Shown: positions 38,744-47,947, counted from the stretch's first letter. The stretch is DNA of 64,000 bases from Ignavibacteriales bacterium (GCA_015709675.1 CP054182.1:2149448-2213447); one strand, 5' to 3'. The notes: generated by a model not told the origin, from the letters alone. Numbers and translations are program-made.

Positions 38744-38832
38744 ACCGGGTCCCCGAGCGGAGCCAACCCGGTCCCCGAGCGTAGCCGAGGGGAAGTCGAG
38801 GGGGAAGTCGAGGGGCTGAGCCGAGGGGGAAG
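38744..38832. repeat. GC-rich short repeat cluster
   Basis: Two copies of GTCCCCGAGCGnAGCC (within 38749-38764 and 38771-38786) are followed by overlapping units of CCGAGGGG and GAAGTCGAGGGG up to 38832. The units are imperfectly palindromic (CCCC ... GGGG with GA mismatches). The cluster is much richer in GC than its surroundings. It resembles dispersed intergenic repeats of the CCCCGAGCGTAGCCGAGGGG type seen in many bacterial genomes. It is non-coding. Confidence 0.7.
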
Positions 38833-38889
38833 TGCTTGGGATGAGGTTTCTTTACTTCATACTTCATCCTTATTTAGTATATTTGATCT

Positions 38890-39132
38890 ATGCAGATGAT
38901 ACAAATTCCCGAAGAAGAATACAGGGCGCTCAAAGAGCAAATTGCTCTCCTCAGCGATACAGCTCTTCTTAAAAAAGTCAACAAATTAATAGACCTGCTC
39001 TATCAGGAGAAATATGGTCTTTACATGGGGGATTTTACTGACGATCTGACAGAACATACTGTTGGCAGGCAGTGGGATGGGACTGACAGTGGATGGGATA
39101 GTTTTTCTTCAGATAAAGATGGACCGCACTAA
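38890..39132 (+). CDS. Small acidic protein, orphan antitoxin-like
   Basis: This 80-aa protein has an N-terminal helical/coiled-coil segment (IPEEEYRALKEQIALLSDTA, then LLKKVNKLIDLLYQEKYGLY) and an acidic, Trp-containing tail (DFTDDLTEHTVGRQWDGTDS). The pattern resembles small antitoxin-like proteins that precede a toxin gene, but none follows: the next 300 bp are non-coding and then tRNA-Ala comes on the opposite strand. No strong ribosome site is visible. It may be an orphan left by decay of an island that also holds the transposase remnant. The function is unknown. Confidence 0.6.
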   Translation: MQMIQIPEEEYRALKEQIALLSDTALLKKVNKLIDLLYQEKYGLYMGDFTDDLTEHTVGRQWDGTDSGWDSFSSDKDGPH

Positions 39133-39389
39133 AAACTCTATAAATAACGGCTCTTGGAATTTCCGCCTGACGCTTTGCCTTTGTTAACAGTCTGCTGTAA
39201 TTGTTTTTCACAAAATAGCGTTATTGTAAGCGTTTTTCATTTCCCATAAGCGTTTTTCTCGGAAAATTTGTTTAAAAATTATTTATCACAGATTCTTACT
39301 TAAAGTCCGGGTGGACTTTTGAGCATTTTTCTGCAACTCGCGTGCAAAGTTGTTCCCAATTTTGTTCCCAATGGCACTTTCGGGGTACC
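39133..39389. other. Non-coding gap with small repeats and a hairpin
   Basis: No gene is seen. TAAGCGTTTTT occurs twice, 20 bp apart (39227 and 39247). A perfect 7-bp hairpin, AAAGTCC (39302-39308) with GGACTTT (39313-39319), is followed by a T-rich stretch and could terminate the small gene upstream. On the minus strand, 39285-39390 is open and reads GYPESAIGNKIGNNFAREL, then two stops, possibly the tail of a lost integrase; this is weak. Confidence 0.4.
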
Positions 39390-39434
39390 CTTTAAAAAAG
39401 CAAACCCTCGTAAGTCATTGATTTACAAGGGTTT
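39390..39434 (-). terminator. Terminator of tRNA-Ala
   Basis: AAACCCT (39402-39408) pairs with AGGGTTT (39428-39434), extended inside by GTAA/TTAC around one mismatch. On the minus strand, a run of six T (plus-strand AAAAAA at 39394-39399) follows the stem, as expected for an intrinsic terminator just after the tRNA. Confidence 0.75.
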
Positions 39435-39439
39435 ATGAG

Positions 39440-39512
<73 letters not shown>

Positions 39513-39551
39513 ATTTTTCCATACACAAATTTACGAATTCATCTTGAAATA

Positions 39552-39586
39552 AAAAACCCCCGCCGGTCTGACCCGGCAGGGGTTAT
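39552..39586 (-). terminator. Terminator after T9SS propeller gene
   Basis: AACCCC-C-GCCGG (39555-39566) pairs with CCGGC-A-GGGGTT (39573-39584). On the minus strand it is followed by a run of T (plus-strand AAAAAA at 39551-39556). It lies ~30 bp beyond the stop of the 884-aa gene. Confidence 0.8.
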
Positions 39587-39613
39587 TCTGTTTAACAGAT
39601 TTTTATGGGGAGG

Positions 39614-42268
39614 TTACTTCAGTAACTGCATCTTCTTGGTTACTACGCTCTTTCCTGCCTGTAAACGGTAGATATAGGTACCGCTTGCAAGTCTGGTTGC
39701 ATCAAAAACAGCACTGTGGCTGCCAGCTTCGTAGTATCTGTTGTTTGCAAGTACTGCAACTTCCTGACCGAGCATGTTGTATATACGGAGATCAACTACT
39801 TCAGCAGTTGGTAATCCGAACTTAATGGTGGTGCTCGGGTTAAACGGATTCGGATAGTTCTGATCTACATAGAACTGTGTCGGGATTGCATCCTTCACTC
39901 CAACCGGAATCGCTCTGATGATTCTGATGTTGAATGTATCCTGGCTGGGAATAAAGGTGATGCTGTTTCCGCCGCGTGCACGAACGGTCCACTTGGTGTT
40001 CAGTGTGTCAGCGGTACCGAGCCATCCTAATGCCTGTGTTCCGGTAAAGGTGAATAAACTGTCATTCAGCGGGTTTGATCCGAAAACAGGAGTTTTAAGC
40101 AGCTGGAACTGATACTGAACTGCATCACCATCTACATCAATGGTCTTTGTCCAGTTAGCAGTAAAACTCTGCGCGGAATCCGTTACGAGAATGGTTGCAT
40201 CATCACCCGGAGCATTAAGGAAGAAATATGGATGCGGATTTGTTGCTACACCCTGTGTAATGCCTGCATAAGCATTCGGTGATATCTGATAACCGCCGTT
40301 AGCAGGTGTGCCGGTGAAGAACTGTGTTGCAAGTCCAACAACATTAATCGGGTAGGTAGGAGCGGGCTGTCCGTCGCAATCAGTATCACGGTCAATTCTA
40401 AGGATTGCTCTTGTATATCCGTTCCAGATGTTGATGTTTGCATCAGCATTTGAAGCAGGCCAGTTAACGGTATTTTCAGGGGTCGTGGTGACTCCGTTTA
40501 CTTTAACGAGCATGCTTTCATATTTTTCAGCATCGGCTATGAACTCGGTGAGATTCAATTCAACCGGTGTGAGAGGATTATTGATATCAAGCAGTTCAAT
40601 ATCAGTGCCGAGATTAGTCAGATTAAGCTGGGTTACACCATTAAAATGACCAACAGTACCTGTTACCAGGAGTCTGTCACCGATATTATATACTGGTCCG
40701 CCGCCGGTTTCACTTCCTTTAGTGATAATGATGCCTGCGGTTGCATCCTGAATGCCGTACTGAAATCTGTTGGAGGATGCTGTGAAATTGACTGAGTTAA
40801 CAACACCGATTACGGTAACCACTTCATTCAGACGATCCGGTACAAAATCACCGTTTGCGTCAATACGCACTGCCGCGATAGTTTCAGCAAAGATAACTTT
40901 GATCGGATTAAGCGCGGGAGTGGTAAAGGTATTACCGCTGCCCGGACGTGAAATTACGATAACTTCTTCGTTTGAATTCTCAAAGAAAACGATATTACCT
41001 GCTGCGTCAACTGCAACATCCGCGCGGATAGAGGTAATGTTGTTCTGATAATCCTGGAATGCCAGTTCTGCCACGGGAGCGGCGCTGTTATATATATCCT
41101 TAACAGCGAAGATACCCTGGACAAAAGCGTTGCCTGAGGCAATTCTTGATCTGGTAAAATAAATGATGTCATCATTCGAGGTAGCACCATAATAAATTGC
41201 GGCAGTAGTAACAAGACCGGTATCATTGCGGACTGTCCATACGGTATCAGCAAAGGTTTTGGTTCCTGTGAATGAACTGCCTAAATGGAATCGTGCTAAT
41301 CCGGGTTTAGTTGAGCCGTTTGGAATACCCACAAACGTTACGTAGAGTGAGTTGTTTGGATCACGGCCGGCAACTGCATCATACATACCGATTCCTGCAC
41401 CCTGGGTTGATATCAGCACTTCTTTTTGTCCGTAGAAGGTATAATTGTTTCCGATGTTAAGACGGTAAACAACCGTGTCAGCAACAACGATAATCTGTTT
41501 GCCGGCACCGGTACCAACTACCTGAAGACCACGGATTGCAGCAGTATATCCTGAGTCAATCTCAACAACATTCAGTGTGTCCGTGTGGTAACGGAAGATT
41601 TTTCTCTGAGAGGTACTCAGCAGATAAATATATCCGTCTTCATCAGCTTCGGATGAGTGGCGGACTTCTCCCGGACCGACAGGTACGCCGGTTGTGGTGA
41701 GAAGAGCGGTACCCTGAGCATTGCCCCACTGTTCGCCGTTTGCAGCGTGGCGTGCAACACCGGTTGCATATCCGCCGTTATCAGCAGTAAAAATAAAACC
41801 GAAATTTTTGAGAGCTTTATTTTTTACCGTTGTTACACCGCGGGTAAAGATTGCAGGGGTTGAATAGTGGATTGTTTTATAAGTAGCATAACCCGAGTTC
41901 CAGGTCTTCACTTCGAAAGTGTAATTGCCTGTAGGAACTGAGCTGCCTGAATTATTATTGCCATCCCATACCACAAAAGTATCGCGAACGCCGGCTGAAT
42001 CAACATAGTTGAATCCGGTTGCGGTAATGGTTCTGACGAGGGTAGCCCCGTTGTATATATTTATCCAGAGTGAGTCTGCGCGGTCTGCCAGAGTGAAGCG
42101 GATTGCCGCACCGGTGCCATCGTCAAACCTGCCGTCAAAGGGATCATTGCTTCCCGGCTGTGTTACCCGTATGTTATGGGCAAACACATCCGCCTTTGTT
42201 TCGGTCTGGATAAAAAATGTGAACAGCAGTGTTATAGCCGTAACTGCCGCTAAAAAGGTCCTTTTCAT
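39614..42268 (-). CDS. T9SS-exported propeller and OB-fold surface protein
   Basis: This 884-aa protein has a signal peptide (MKRTFLAAVTAITLLFTFFI). Regions in order: a FlgD-like Ig domain at ~30-135 (LADRADSLWINIYNGATLVR; VVWDGNNNSGSSVPTGNYTF); a propeller-like region at ~150-470; an OB-fold-like domain at ~475-590 (VTVIGVVNSVNFTASSNRFQ; YNIGDRLLVTGTVGHFNGVT); an Fn3-like domain at ~690-790; and a T9SS sorting domain from ~796 (DQNYPNPFNPSTTIKFGLP ... MQLLK). It lies 17 bp downstream of the 484-aa propeller gene and is probably co-transcribed with it, ending at the terminator at 39552. The function is unknown. Confidence 0.9.
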   Translation of the reverse strand: MKRTFLAAVTAITLLFTFFIQTETKADVFAHNIRVTQPGSNDPFDGRFDDGTGAAIRFTLADRADSLWINIYNGATLVRTITATGFNYVDSAGVRDTFVVWDGNNNSGSSVPTGNYTFEVKTWNSGYATYKTIHYSTPAIFTRGVTTVKNKALKNFGFIFTADNGGYATGVARHAANGEQWGNAQGTALLTTTGVPVGPGEVRHSSEADEDGYIYLLSTSQRKIFRYHTDTLNVVEIDSGYTAAIRGLQVVGTGAGKQIIVVADTVVYRLNIGNNYTFYGQKEVLISTQGAGIGMYDAVAGRDPNNSLYVTFVGIPNGSTKPGLARFHLGSSFTGTKTFADTVWTVRNDTGLVTTAAIYYGATSNDDIIYFTRSRIASGNAFVQGIFAVKDIYNSAAPVAELAFQDYQNNITSIRADVAVDAAGNIVFFENSNEEVIVISRPGSGNTFTTPALNPIKVIFAETIAAVRIDANGDFVPDRLNEVVTVIGVVNSVNFTASSNRFQYGIQDATAGIIITKGSETGGGPVYNIGDRLLVTGTVGHFNGVTQLNLTNLGTDIELLDINNPLTPVELNLTEFIADAEKYESMLVKVNGVTTTPENTVNWPASNADANINIWNGYTRAILRIDRDTDCDGQPAPTYPINVVGLATQFFTGTPANGGYQISPNAYAGITQGVATNPHPYFFLNAPGDDATILVTDSAQSFTANWTKTIDVDGDAVQYQFQLLKTPVFGSNPLNDSLFTFTGTQALGWLGTADTLNTKWTVRARGGNSITFIPSQDTFNIRIIRAIPVGVKDAIPTQFYVDQNYPNPFNPSTTIKFGLPTAEVVDLRIYNMLGQEVAVLANNRYYEAGSHSAVFDATRLASGTYIYRLQAGKSVVTKKMQLLK

Positions 42269-42285
42269 CGAACTGTCTCCGTTTA

Positions 42286-43740
42286 TTATTTAAGTAAAGT
42301 CATCTTCTTTGAAGCAGTAAGAGCGCCTGCCTTCAAAGTATATATATAGGTGCCTGACGCGAGTTTTGACGCATCAAAAGTGTATTTATAGGTTCCTTTT
42401 TCCATGGAAGAAGAAATAAGCTCCGTTACAAGCTGTCCGTTAATGTCATATACTGACAGGTTAACCATTTCGTCCTGAGCAAGTGAGAATTCAATGGTAG
42501 TAGCCGGGTTAAACGGATTCGGGAAATTCTGTGAGAGAGAGAATCCGTCAGGTGAAATATTTTCTGATTTTTCCACACTTACGATCGTAAGAGGAATAGT
42601 AGGCAGTGTTCCGGTGAATGCCCATTTATCAACGGTCCAACCGTAATGAGAAACGGTATATAAACCTCCGTCATCATCCCAGTCGGCGGCATAGTTTGAA
42701 GCATAACCTGAAACCTGCGGCTGCAGACCGCCATTACCGCGGTTAGAAAAACTGCCGGTCATCATAAAGTTCCATGCTGCATGGTCAACGGTATCAAGAA
42801 CCGCGCCGGTATTGGGATTCAGCAGGTAGGTTCTTGAGAGTTCGTAACCTGCACCGGTTGTAAAGATAACCGATGTAGCCACAGCGAGGATATTTTTGCC
42901 TCTCATGATATTCATGCCAATTGGGCCTGAATTAACAAATACTCCGCCTGAGGAAGTAAGAGTATCATTAAGAGTTGCCTGGAATGAAGTGAGCTGTGTA
43001 TATCCGGTAGCAGGGCTTCCGGTGTAGCAGTATACCTTGCGGAGTGTATAGTTTGAAATATATATTACAGAACCGTCACCGGTTGCGGTAACGCCGTAGA
43101 GATTTCCTGTATCAGGAACGGTGATCGTCTGAAGAGCTGTGCCTGCATGGCCTCCGCCCCACTCAGCATTGTCATTAATGCCGGCATAAACGCGAACCTG
43201 ACCCGGCTGCCCCGGTCTGATAACAGTAACATATACTCTGCCGAAGTCATCAACATCAATGCCCCAGATTGAATCAGCATTGGTTGCAAGACGGTAGTCA
43301 GCTGAGTAAATTGAATCAGCACCCATCTTAAAAACAAGGATGTTTCTTTCGGGATCATTGTTAGCAACATAGATCATTGAGTCACGTGAAGCAGCCAGAT
43401 CCTGTGCTTCAGTCATGAGCACGAGGTCAAAGCCGCTTACCCATGGCATCTGATAAGTACCGATACCGGAGCTTCCATAGGCATAGTATCCCATGCGGCC
43501 GGTGGAGTCGGTTGCATTGGTATAGCCTACAAGATAATTGCCGACCGCAGCTCTGCGGTTAACAAGGGCAACAAAGGTGTTCGGTTTAACCACTGCAACA
43601 GCCGGCGTGTTATGACCTGTCGAATTCGGCTGGTCATCCCAGGTTGCATAAGCGCAGTTCCAGTCGCCGTCAAAAGTCTGTGAGTAGTTCACTGAAGTGA
43701 AGAGGAGAGAGAATAAGAAGATGTAAAACAAATTCTTCAT
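42286..43740 (-). CDS. T9SS-exported beta-propeller surface protein
   Basis: This 484-aa protein has a signal peptide (MKNLFYIFLFSLLFTSVNYS), then propeller-like repeats at ~25-375 (SIWGIDVDDFGRVYVTVI; NLYGVTATGDGSVIYISNY). From ~395 it has a T9SS sorting domain (SQNFPNPFNPATTIEFSLA ... MTLLK). No catalytic residues were recognised. It is first in a two-gene minus-strand unit with the 884-aa protein. The ~180 bp upstream (43741-43918) hold no supported gene and presumably carry its promoter. Confidence 0.9.
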   Translation of the reverse strand: MKNLFYIFLFSLLFTSVNYSQTFDGDWNCAYATWDDQPNSTGHNTPAVAVVKPNTFVALVNRRAAVGNYLVGYTNATDSTGRMGYYAYGSSGIGTYQMPWVSGFDLVLMTEAQDLAASRDSMIYVANNDPERNILVFKMGADSIYSADYRLATNADSIWGIDVDDFGRVYVTVIRPGQPGQVRVYAGINDNAEWGGGHAGTALQTITVPDTGNLYGVTATGDGSVIYISNYTLRKVYCYTGSPATGYTQLTSFQATLNDTLTSSGGVFVNSGPIGMNIMRGKNILAVATSVIFTTGAGYELSRTYLLNPNTGAVLDTVDHAAWNFMMTGSFSNRGNGGLQPQVSGYASNYAADWDDDGGLYTVSHYGWTVDKWAFTGTLPTIPLTIVSVEKSENISPDGFSLSQNFPNPFNPATTIEFSLAQDEMVNLSVYDINGQLVTELISSSMEKGTYKYTFDASKLASGTYIYTLKAGALTASKKMTLLK

Positions 43741-43918
43741 GAGTGTGCCTCCGGAAAGTGAATAATTGTTTAAAATGAATCATAAGAATAGAAAAAAAAC
43801 GCTAAATAAGCAAGAAAAAGGGGACACATCAGAGGCCAATCAGCAGGAGCCGTCAGGTGTAAAATCGGTATATTTTTCCCCGCAGAAAGCTCAATTAAGA
43901 AGAAATTTGATGTTTTTA

Positions 43919-43949
43919 TCAAAAAAAACGCCGGAAATCCTCCGGCGTT
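43919..43949 (-). terminator. Strong intrinsic terminator of the SulP transporter gene
   Basis: AACGCCGGA (43927-43935) pairs perfectly with TCCGGCGTT (43941-43949) over a 5-nt loop. On the minus strand the stem runs straight into eight T (plus-strand A-run at 43921-43928). It lies ~27 bp after the stop of the transporter gene. Confidence 0.88.
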
Positions 43950-43975
43950 AAAGCTTAAGGTGTTTTGATCGTCAG

Positions 43976-46231
43976 TTATCCCTCTTGCAGGGCTTTTACC
44001 TCAACATTGCTGTGCCTCAGGCGGTTGGCTATTGTAAGAGCGAGCCGCTCAAAAAACAGCCCGGCAACAGCGGAGTCCGACTTAGATATGCTATCGAAAT
44101 CGGAGCGGGACAGAATGTAGAGATCAACCGCGCCATCCGCAAATGCATCAGCGGAGCGCACCCCTTCATCCAGGAAGGACATATCACCAAAGAAATTACC
44201 CTGGGCAAAGGAAACCAGAGTATGGTAAGTACCACCTGAAAGCGGGATGGCAATCTTAACGGCACCTCTGGCAATAAAGAAAATCTCATCACTTTTATCC
44301 CCCGTTGCGAAGATTTTTTCATGGTCCGCAAAGCTCTTTCGTTTCATTACGGACTCAATGGTTTTAAGCGCATGGGGAGGAAAATCATAGAAAAGCTCAA
44401 TTTCATCAATTGAGAGTGACCGGGATTCAGTGTCTGCTTCGGTGTAATATTCCTTCAGCAGGGCATCTTCGGTGAATTCAAGTGCATCATCCTGAGAGTC
44501 AAAAAATTTCAGATTATCCGCCTCCGCGAGCCCGAGATCTCTGAGATAGTCTCTGATGTTCTGACCGGTGGGGAGACTTAGGGGAACAGAGGCGAATATC
44601 AGGGTGCCTCCGTTGTTCTTTAACCGGGCGAGGATCTGTTTGAGCATATTAACCGCAGTGAAATCAATTGAGACCACGCGTTTCATATCCAGAATCAAAA
44701 ATTTATTGCGGCTGATTGAAGACTCAAGCTCATTAAGAAGCTGATCGGTGGTTCCGAAGAAAAGCTGTCCCTGAAGTTCAATAATAAGGGTCTTGTTTCC
44801 GTGTTCGGAAAGGACGTCCATCTCCTCCTGAAGGCGGATTTTCTTGGAAAACTTTTTATCGCCGGTCATCTTTCTGCGGATAACAGAGCTTCTGATCTGT
44901 TCGCGGAGGAAGAGTATGATTGCAAAAGCAATACCCACACCTGCAGCGGTGATAAGACTGGTGCCGACAGCTGCGACAATCACTGCGAGAATAACCAGAA
45001 AATCAATAATGGTAAGTTTTGACTTCAGTAAGGAGAAGCTTTTTTTGTCAATCATTCTGATGCCGACAACGATGAGAATACCGGCCAAAGCTGATGTCGG
45101 AATCCAGGCAACCAGATTACCAAATAACAACAGCACCAGCAGAGCTGTAACTCCGACAAACATTCCTGAGTACTGTGTTCTGGCACCACTGTTCAGATTT
45201 ACCAGTGTGGCACCCATAGTTCCGGCACCGGGAATTCCGCAGACAAGCGCAGAGCCAAGATTACCAAGGCCCTGTCCAATAAGCTCTTTATTCGAATTAT
45301 GCCTTGAATAGGTCAGAGCATCAAGCACAACGCAGGTTTTAAGCGTGTCAATGGACATAAGAATTGAGAGCGTTAGAAAGGGGATAATCAGATGCGAGAT
45401 CTGAGAAAAATCAATGGATAAGAAGTGGGCAAAATTGGTAGTTACAGTACCGGTTAAATCGGTAATTGAAGCAGAAATTGCACCAATGATAAATTTATTT
45501 CCCTCAAGAGAGAACAATGCATTATCAAAGAAGGCAAGTGCAAAATACGCAGCCACTCCCGATGTGAGGGCAATAATGGAGGCAGGAACTTTAGTTGTTA
45601 TTTTAGGAGCTGCCACCATCATGATGATGGTTACGCTTCCGATGACTATTGACTGCCACTGCCAGAGCTCAAAACTCACCAGAGCTGCCCAGAAGGTGAT
45701 CTTTTCGGTAATACCAAGCATTTTGGGCAGTTGTGCTGAAAAGATAAGAACACCCACACCGCTCAGGTAACCGGCCACCACGGGGTACGGTATATACTTA
45801 ATAATCTTACCTCCGCCAAGATACCCGACAAGAATCTGGAATCCTGCTGAAAGCAAGGCTACAAGGGTTACATAGGCGGGAATAACTTCTTTTGGCACCG
45901 AACCGGATGCAAGCATCTCGGCGACAAAGACCGAGAGAACCGCAGCGGCTGGGGCGCAGGGGGCAGTCACCAGTTTTTTAGTGCCGCCGGTAAGGGGTGA
46001 AATGAGCCCGAGCATTATCGTACCGATGATGCCCCCAAGGGCTGCCTGGCCGGAAAACTCCTTGCCAAGCGAGGCGAAAATTATAAGACCAAATGCAATT
46101 GCGGAGGGGAGTGCGACCAGCATGGATGCTGAACCTCCCATAATATCTCCAACCCAGTTTGAAGTTTCCGGCTTATTAGCCGGCCGGGCAGGGGAATCTG
46201 AACCTCCTGTTACTCCTGAACTCTTCGACAT
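43976..46231 (-). CDS. SulP/SLC26 anion transporter with STAS and cNMP-binding domains
   Basis: This 751-aa protein has an N-terminal SulP membrane domain (~30-440, about 12 TM helices; ALPSAIAFGLIIFASLG, PLTGGTKKLVTAPCAPAAA, GIPGAGTMGATLVNLNSGA). A STAS domain follows at ~470-577 (LIIELQGQLFFGTTDQLL; ILDMKRVVSIDFTAVNML), then a cyclic-nucleotide-binding domain at ~610-727 (DEIFFIARGAVKIAIPLSG; GNFFGDMSFLDEGVRSADAF, a phosphate-binding-cassette-like loop). It probably moves sulfate, bicarbonate or a dicarboxylate, with gating by a nucleotide or a cytosolic signal. ATG 46231 is chosen: GAGGTG lies 6 nt before it, while an in-frame GTG 9 bp upstream falls inside that ribosome site. Confidence 0.93.
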   Translation of the reverse strand: MSKSSGVTGGSDSPARPANKPETSNWVGDIMGGSASMLVALPSAIAFGLIIFASLGKEFSGQAALGGIIGTIMLGLISPLTGGTKKLVTAPCAPAAAVLSVFVAEMLASGSVPKEVIPAYVTLVALLSAGFQILVGYLGGGKIIKYIPYPVVAGYLSGVGVLIFSAQLPKMLGITEKITFWAALVSFELWQWQSIVIGSVTIIMMVAAPKITTKVPASIIALTSGVAAYFALAFFDNALFSLEGNKFIIGAISASITDLTGTVTTNFAHFLSIDFSQISHLIIPFLTLSILMSIDTLKTCVVLDALTYSRHNSNKELIGQGLGNLGSALVCGIPGAGTMGATLVNLNSGARTQYSGMFVGVTALLVLLLFGNLVAWIPTSALAGILIVVGIRMIDKKSFSLLKSKLTIIDFLVILAVIVAAVGTSLITAAGVGIAFAIILFLREQIRSSVIRRKMTGDKKFSKKIRLQEEMDVLSEHGNKTLIIELQGQLFFGTTDQLLNELESSISRNKFLILDMKRVVSIDFTAVNMLKQILARLKNNGGTLIFASVPLSLPTGQNIRDYLRDLGLAEADNLKFFDSQDDALEFTEDALLKEYYTEADTESRSLSIDEIELFYDFPPHALKTIESVMKRKSFADHEKIFATGDKSDEIFFIARGAVKIAIPLSGGTYHTLVSFAQGNFFGDMSFLDEGVRSADAFADGAVDLYILSRSDFDSISKSDSAVAGLFFERLALTIANRLRHSNVEVKALQEG

Positions 46232-46319
46232 GGCAAACACCTCATTTTCGACAGCTCAAATTTAGATGATTATTTAAGCAAAGTAAAGAAATAATATGCT
46301 CATTTTATAAAGGAAGTCA

Positions 46320-46365
46320 GGCGGTGACGAGAATCCGCCGTCCGGGACTCCCCGGGGTTCGGCGG
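46320..46365 (+). promoter_or_regulatory. Mutually exclusive hairpins in MATE gene leader
   Basis: GGCGG (46320-46324) can pair with CCGCC (46335-46339). The same CCGCCG (46335-46340) can instead pair with CGGCGG (46360-46365), enclosing CCGGG/CCCGG (46342-46346 with 46351-46355). Two competing stems ~140 nt before the MATE start suggest an attenuator or riboswitch-like leader, but no known riboswitch class was recognised. The rest of 46232-46507 holds no gene; it contains TATATATACGG and GTATATATACGGG repeats at ~46368 and ~46399. Confidence 0.35.
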
Positions 46366-46507
46366 GCTATATATACGGCTTTTTACCGCTGTTACGTTTG
46401 TATATATACGGGAAGGAAGCAGAATACCAATAAAACAACACCCGGGGCAGAGGGGACGATAAATCTCAGGATTTTATTATCTTGTCCCTTTAAGAAAGGA
46501 AAAACTT

Positions 46508-47860
46508 TTGTACATACTCCCGGTCGGGAATTATTATAAGGAGATACTCAGAATCGCCTGGCCTGCCATAGCAGGGCTCTCTACGCAGATACTGGTTTCT
46601 CTGGTTGATGCTGCCATGGTCGGGCGGCTTCCTGATCCGGAATATACGCTTGCGGCTATGGGAATCGGTGTGCTGGCAACCTGGGCAATTGTCAGTTTCT
46701 TTTCAAGTCTTGCAACAGGAACTCACATACTGATAGCACGCCGCCATGGTGAGCGGGATCCGCAGGCGATGAATGATGTGCTGATGCACTCAATTACTGC
46801 CGGAGTGATAGCGGGTACCATACTGACTCTTCTGATAATGCTTTTTTCCGATGACATCGGACAGTTTTTCGCGAAGGACTATATCGTAGGGGAATACACA
46901 TCTGAATTCATCTTTTACCGGTTTCTCGGGCTGCCCTTTTTCCTGATTACTGTTGCTTTCAGAGGGTTTTATTTCGGGGTGGGAAAAACTAAAATCTTCA
47001 TGATTTCGGCGGTTATTGTAAATCTGCTGAATATCCTTTTTAACTATCTTTTCATTTTTGGGAATTTTGGTTTCCCTGAAATGGGAGTTGCCGGCGCCGG
47101 ACTGGGGTCATCACTGGCTACCTTATGTGATGCGATTTTTTATCTGATTGTAAGTTACGGAACCGATATCAGAAAGAAATTTCATCTGACTTTTCACTTT
47201 AAACTCGACCGAGAGACTTTACGGCTGCTGCTTTCACTTTCACTGCCCGTTTCACTGCAGAATATGTTTATTCTGCTTGGTTTTCTTATTTTTATCTCAA
47301 TCACGGGGCTCATCGGCACAATTGAGCAGGCAGCCACACAGGCAGTTATCAGCGCTTTGTTTCTCTCATTTATGCCCTGCTATGGGTTTGGCATTGCGGT
47401 GCAGACCCTGGTGGGGAACCATATCGGGCTGGGGAAAAATGAGCTCGCGCGGCTTTACGGGTTTGAGGCTGCCAAAATTGCTACTTATTATACCCTTTTT
47501 CTGAGTGCGATCTTTTATTTTTTTCCTGAATGGATTCTTTATATCATAACTGAGGATGAAGCTATCATAAGGACTGCAATTCCCGCATTGCAGATAGCCG
47601 GGGCGGCTCAGATTTTTTATGCAACAGGGCTCGTGCTTGCAAACGGACTTCAGGCAATTGGAAGGTCATCCTATGTAATGTATGCTGAAGCATTTTCCAA
47701 TCTTTTTATTTTTGTCCCCTCAGCTTATTATCTGGGGATTGCCTCAGGGTATGGTCTTGAGGGGGCGTGGATAGGTCTTCCGCTTTATATCCTCTCTTAT
47801 TCCATCATGATATATTACAAGTTCAGATTTGAAAATTGGTCACTTTTGAGAAAATTCTGA
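46508..47860 (+). CDS. MATE-family efflux transporter
   Basis: This 450-aa inner-membrane protein has about 12 TM helices in two pseudo-repeats. The N-terminal region (LRIAWPAIAGLSTQILVSLV, DAAMVGRLPD) and the equivalent second-half start (LLSLSLPVSLQNMFILLGFL) follow the MATE pattern. VGNHIGLGKNELARLYGFEA matches the cytoplasmic loop after TM8. It is expected to export cationic or polycyclic compounds using a Na+ or H+ gradient; the substrate is unknown. The start is TTG at 46508, supported by AAGAAAGGA about 7 nt upstream. The leader contains alternative hairpins. Confidence 0.93.
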   Translation: MYILPVGNYYKEILRIAWPAIAGLSTQILVSLVDAAMVGRLPDPEYTLAAMGIGVLATWAIVSFFSSLATGTHILIARRHGERDPQAMNDVLMHSITAGVIAGTILTLLIMLFSDDIGQFFAKDYIVGEYTSEFIFYRFLGLPFFLITVAFRGFYFGVGKTKIFMISAVIVNLLNILFNYLFIFGNFGFPEMGVAGAGLGSSLATLCDAIFYLIVSYGTDIRKKFHLTFHFKLDRETLRLLLSLSLPVSLQNMFILLGFLIFISITGLIGTIEQAATQAVISALFLSFMPCYGFGIAVQTLVGNHIGLGKNELARLYGFEAAKIATYYTLFLSAIFYFFPEWILYIITEDEAIIRTAIPALQIAGAAQIFYATGLVLANGLQAIGRSSYVMYAEAFSNLFIFVPSAYYLGIASGYGLEGAWIGLPLYILSYSIMIYYKFRFENWSLLRKF

Positions 47861-47947
47861 CCTTCAGATTTCCCATTCCTGCTCTAAAAAACCGCTTTTA
47901 ATCCCCAAATACAGCATATTTACGTTGCCGCCGTCACATCAGGAGGA

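Noticed and set aside
43766-43951. 61-codon plus-strand frame before the SulP terminator
   Set aside because: It overlaps the strong minus-strand terminator and the upstream region of a minus-strand gene, is basic and low in structure, and has no ribosome site or recognisable family.
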